Source: Sorangium cellulosum
GTDB lineage: Bacteria > Myxococcota_A > Polyangia > Polyangiales > Polyangiaceae
NCBI GenBank assembly: GCA_020720045.1
Contig: DYPH01000008.1
Coordinates: forward strand, 16,555-80,554
Direction: 5' to 3'
DNA length: 64,000 bases
How positions within the stretch are numbered: the first letter of the stretch is position 1; each line of letters begins with the position of its first letter. Positions 60,886 to 64,000 of the stretch are shown piece by piece. Made by a program: the position numbers and the translations under genes. Below the pieces are notes generated by a model. It was given only the letters and a program-made list of their open reading frames with translations, had not been told where the DNA came from and made no database searches.

Positions 60886-62603
60886 TTGATTTCGAGCTTG
60901 CTCCAGAGCTCTTTCCGGAGTCGTTCTTTGTGCGGATCGGAGGCGGTAATTCGACTCGCAACGCTCCAAGCGGCCAACAGCTCCCCTTCCTGGCCGAGGG
61001 TCGGCAAGACGGTATCTCCGGCCATCCAGACGTTCGCGAGCGGCGTCTGGAGCGGCTGCGCGGCGAGGCCGGCCCAACCGAGTTCGGAAGGTGCACGATG
61101 CATACGTCCTGTGAGGCGAGCGAGGCTCGCCGGGAGCGGCCCAAAGCTGTTCGCCTCGGGGAACATCGCCACCCAACGTGGCCGAAGCGCTTCCGGGTCG
61201 CGGGATCCTCCCCCTTTGACTAAGGCGGTGCGCTCGACCTCAAAATAGCAAACATTGTCCATTTGCGCGTCCCGTCGACCGTAGGGGATCACGCGGACTT
61301 CGAGCCGGATATCGGCGTCACTGCCTTCGTAGTCGAGCCGAAAATCCCAGAGCGGGAGCCCATCATGGGGGGAATCGACAACGCGGTAGTGGTGCTCAAT
61401 AAACGGAAAATGCCGTTCGAGGACGCCCAATACAAATCGTCTCCCCTTGAGCACCGCGTCGACCGGCAGAAGCGTCTCCGCGACGAGCAACTCGCTGTCA
61501 GCGGACGACCCGGCGCTTCGTTGAACCCACACGGGGGCCGCGTCTTCGTCGACGCCGGGGAGCAAGAACGCATTCTCGGCGAGGCTCTCCGGGAGACCGG
61601 CGCGCGCGACTTCGATGGAAACGACGAAGCGCCCCTCGGCGGCCTCCAGCTCCGGATAGGCATCAAGGTCGGCCCGATTGGGCGCGAATCGCGTTGCAAG
61701 ATCAAGGAGTTCCGGAAGCGCCCCCTCGAAGAGTACGTGGTCGCATCCGGCCGCTTCCTCCCCGCTATCGTCTTCGACGTGGGTGACGCGGTCGTCGACC
61801 GTAATCAGCCGAACGGCACGCTCGTCGAGACAGACCTCCCCTCCATGTGCTTGAATTCGTTCAACAAGGAAGGAAAGCAAACCTTCCTCGCCGCCGGCGA
61901 TGCTCACAACACCGCGCGTCCATGCGCCGTGCAAGCGTGCGAGCGCGATCGGTGGAAGCACCGAGCCGTAGTCGCTGCCGAAGGCGGCTGTTACAATGGG
62001 AATTTGTCGGTACGGATGCCCTTCCGGAAATGCCGAAAGAAGGTCTGGTCCGCGCAGTGCCGCGGCCAGTTCCGTCTCAATTTTTCGTGCCGCGCGACGC
62101 TCCCAGAAGCTAACCGGCGGCAGAACTGCCTGCCGATCAAATGCACTATCTACCCGACCATTGATCGAGGCGAGGAGTGTATAGAGTTCGTCGACCGCGC
62201 CGTCGACATCGGGAAACTCCCGATGAATTTCCTCACGAAAACGGTCTGCATCGGGCACCACATCAAGGCGACAATCCGGCAGAAACACCTGAAACATCGG
62301 ATCTCGAAAACGCGTGCTTCGCCGAAGTGTTTGCGTTTGAGCCAGTTCGAGAAGAAAGCGCGCGAGGACCGGACTACCGTGACAGAGTAGTTGGAAGGGG
62401 CGGCGAGATAGTCGTGTCGCCGACGGTTCGTCCGCTCCGTCCGCCCCGCTCCGAATCCGCGCGGGAAAGTAGCTATACCGTGGCGCAATCCATCGCTGAC
62501 CGAGGACGCGCACGCGGAAGCTCCGGCGAGCGAGAAGCGCCGCCGCGAAGAGAGAGCCGAGCCCGGCGCCGAGGACGACGACATCAAAGTGCTTGCGAGC
62601 CAT
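60882..62603 (-). CDS. FAD-dependent oxidoreductase of the phytoene dehydrogenase/amine oxidase type
   Basis: The 573-aa protein has the ADP-binding N-terminus VVVLGAGLGSLFAAALLARR and a long substrate domain. It ends with a TPLANVWMAGDTVLPTLGQEGELLAAW segment, where the flavin-binding motif (AGDTV) lies. It resembles carotenoid isomerases and desaturases or NAD(P)-linked oxidoreductases of the same superfamily. No carotenoid genes are near, so the substrate is unclear. It is 74 bases downstream of the IgGFc-like gene. Confidence 0.82.
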   Translation of the reverse strand: MARKHFDVVVLGAGLGSLFAAALLARRSFRVRVLGQRWIAPRYSYFPARIRSGADGADEPSATRLSRRPFQLLCHGSPVLARFLLELAQTQTLRRSTRFRDPMFQVFLPDCRLDVVPDADRFREEIHREFPDVDGAVDELYTLLASINGRVDSAFDRQAVLPPVSFWERRAARKIETELAAALRGPDLLSAFPEGHPYRQIPIVTAAFGSDYGSVLPPIALARLHGAWTRGVVSIAGGEEGLLSFLVERIQAHGGEVCLDERAVRLITVDDRVTHVEDDSGEEAAGCDHVLFEGALPELLDLATRFAPNRADLDAYPELEAAEGRFVVSIEVARAGLPESLAENAFLLPGVDEDAAPVWVQRSAGSSADSELLVAETLLPVDAVLKGRRFVLGVLERHFPFIEHHYRVVDSPHDGLPLWDFRLDYEGSDADIRLEVRVIPYGRRDAQMDNVCYFEVERTALVKGGGSRDPEALRPRWVAMFPEANSFGPLPASLARLTGRMHRAPSELGWAGLAAQPLQTPLANVWMAGDTVLPTLGQEGELLAAWSVASRITASDPHKERLRKELWSKLEIK

Positions 62604-62677
62604 AGCCGGAGCGGATGGTTAGCACGGGCGTGTCGGTCGGAAACCGTCGATGGCACGACGGACGTCGGGAAGGACGG

Positions 62678-63934
62678 TCACTTGTCGAAGGTCGGCGGCG
62701 GCGTGTAGATCTTTTTCACGTTCGCGCCGCCAACGAAGGCGTAACTCCCTGCAGTTCCGTAGCCATACGCGGCAAGACCAAACGGCGCCGTGCCGACGAG
62801 CGCGTGGGCCCCTTCCGAGATCGGGCATCGCACGCCGATGTAGTCGACACCGCCAATCGTCCCCATCGGGGCGTTGTCGCAGCCCGTCGGCGCCGCGCCA
62901 TCGACGGTGACTGACGCCCCCTTTGGCAACGCAAGCGCAATAAAGTTCGCGCGCCTGCTCGTCGGGACGGCGAAGAGGTAGTCGGCGCGGAACTGATCGA
63001 TCGCCGGAAAGATCGTCAGAGACGGATCCCCACTCCCCTTCGGCGTGAATTCTTGGCTCACCAGAATCTGTGCAACGGCGACCGGTTCCGTCGACTCGGC
63101 GACAAAATCGCGATCGGTGTAGGTTTCACGTACTTCGCCGGGCGCCAACGTAAAGCTGTCGTCTGGCGCCGGGAGGTTCGTCTTGACGGTCGCCGTCGAC
63201 GCGACCCCCATAAAGCGGAGAATATCGTAGTCGCGATACCCGCCAGGGTCGGAGCGGTAGGCGCTGTGGGGAATCGCGAAGCGTTTTCCGTACGACTCAA
63301 CCGGGAGCAGCTGCTCCTCCAAATGATCGAGGCAACAGGTCGAAGAGTTCCCATTACCCCCCGGGGGGGCCGGCGGCTTCTTTGTGCCAGGCACGCCGGA
63401 GAGCTCGGTCCCCGTAAAGACGGCGACGGGCTGATCGGCGGTCACCACGGTACCGGTCATGTCCCCGGGAAGGCCGTCGGTCTCAAGATTCAAGACGTCA
63501 TAAGGTCCAATCGTTACGTTGATTACGCCGTCCTTCGGAGTCGCGGCGATCCCGCCGCCGGCCAGGGTCGCGTTGGACACCTTCACGCGCACGTGGGTGC
63601 CCGATCGGGTGCCGACGATCGTCACGTAGGCGCGATCAATCGGGCTTCCAAAGACCGAAATCGGCTTCCCCGATGGCCAGGACAATGCGCGATACGCGAG
63701 ACCAAGGCCCGCACTCGGGAGGAGCAAGGATGCATCGTTCGAGTATTGAGCGGCGAGCGCATTGAACTGGTAGACGACGATCGGCTGACTCGACGAAACG
63801 CGGAACGCGCGCGAGCTGAGCATCGTCCCCGGCCCCTCGTTGTTGCCTTGGAGACTGCCATCGACCTCGCGCGTCGGCATCGTGATCGTCTGCACGGTGC
63901 CTGGCGAAAGGGTCACCCGCTTGACTTGCTTCAC
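62678..63934 (-). CDS. IgGFc-binding-like surface protein, N-terminus uncertain
   Basis: The readable 418-aa part from the GTG at 63934 resembles IgGFc-binding-like proteins of Myxococcota: PTREVDGSLQG, FRVSSSQPIVVYQFNALAA, SNDASLLLPSAGL and VAVFTGTELSG, then CCLDHLEEQLLPVESYGKRFAIP. Upstream in the same frame a plausible protein stretch (IAIPSSYLGQSP) is ended by an in-frame TAA near 63976. The N-terminal signal region expected in this family is therefore missing, either lost to a frame change, or to a real truncation, or beyond the edge of the window. The repeated beta domains suggest a surface or secreted protein; ligand unknown. Confidence 0.72.
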   Translation of the reverse strand: MKQVKRVTLSPGTVQTITMPTREVDGSLQGNNEGPGTMLSSRAFRVSSSQPIVVYQFNALAAQYSNDASLLLPSAGLGLAYRALSWPSGKPISVFGSPIDRAYVTIVGTRSGTHVRVKVSNATLAGGGIAATPKDGVINVTIGPYDVLNLETDGLPGDMTGTVVTADQPVAVFTGTELSGVPGTKKPPAPPGGNGNSSTCCLDHLEEQLLPVESYGKRFAIPHSAYRSDPGGYRDYDILRFMGVASTATVKTNLPAPDDSFTLAPGEVRETYTDRDFVAESTEPVAVAQILVSQEFTPKGSGDPSLTIFPAIDQFRADYLFAVPTSRRANFIALALPKGASVTVDGAAPTGCDNAPMGTIGGVDYIGVRCPISEGAHALVGTAPFGLAAYGYGTAGSYAFVGGANVKKIYTPPPTFDK

Positions 63935-64000
63935 CCTTGGCGACTGGCCTAGGTAGCTGCTCGGAATTGCAATTTACACGGGATGTGATCAAAGCAATGT

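Overview
The window is high-GC, densely coded bacterial chromosome with no rRNA, tRNA, insertion sequence, phage gene or CRISPR array that I can see. Several traits suggest a member of the Myxococcota, probably a Polyangia relative: lipoproteins with Asp/Gly/Ala-rich linkers, an IgGFc-binding-like surface protein, a DUF4388-J-domain protein, a cytochrome c/copper monooxygenase lipoprotein, and mostly housekeeping genes without conserved operon order. This is inference from protein style, not a phylogenetic result.

Layout. 1-24170 is mainly housekeeping and envelope genes: a phospholipase D-like C-terminus, holB, a leftward unit (Rsm22-like methyltransferase, thiE, two unrecognised envelope genes, one with an apparent frameshift), a DHH phosphoesterase, VOC protein, hutU, hflX (apparently starting at ATT), a copper monooxygenase, metallophosphoesterase, TPR protein and efp. 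From 18636 to 23635 five rightward genes overlap by exactly four bases each (ATGA or GTGA): a membrane protein, an 87-aa protein, a radical SAM/SPASM enzyme, a 100-aa membrane protein and the helicase HrpB. The small protein next to a peptide-maturase-like radical SAM enzyme is the best candidate here for an undescribed system.

24378-54869 is a roughly 30-kb surface polysaccharide locus on both strands. It holds a WecA-type sugar-phosphate transferase fused to a CapD-N-like half, two tandem asparagine synthase-like amidotransferases, three glycosyltransferases, a Wzy-like membrane protein, an O-antigen ligase-TPR fusion, a Wzc-type tyrosine kinase, a PglK/MsbA-like ABC exporter, a nucleotide-sugar dehydrogenase, two sugar epimerases, two DegT aminotransferases, two hexapeptide acyltransferases and a WbpG-HisF-HisH amidation module. 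Together they suggest a polysaccharide containing an acetylated, probably amidated diamino-uronic acid, built on undecaprenyl phosphate, flipped, polymerised and exported under tyrosine-kinase control. A few unrelated genes are interspersed (TrmN6-like methyltransferase, DUF1294, nucleotidyltransferase, ferritin-like protein).

55145-63934 is a leftward series: an IgGFc-binding-like protein, FAD oxidoreductase, small lipoprotein, ffh with a long Gly-Met-Pro tail, a CBM9-like lipoprotein, thiopurine methyltransferase-like protein and a TPR/beta-barrel protein followed by a clear intrinsic terminator. Genes are so tightly packed that no gene-free stretch exceeds about 300 bases; the longest (32420-32665, 54870-55144, 24171-24377, 40235-40430) hold no recognisable gene. 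Three convincing intrinsic terminators lie at 15981-16008, 48608-48655 and 55095-55121.
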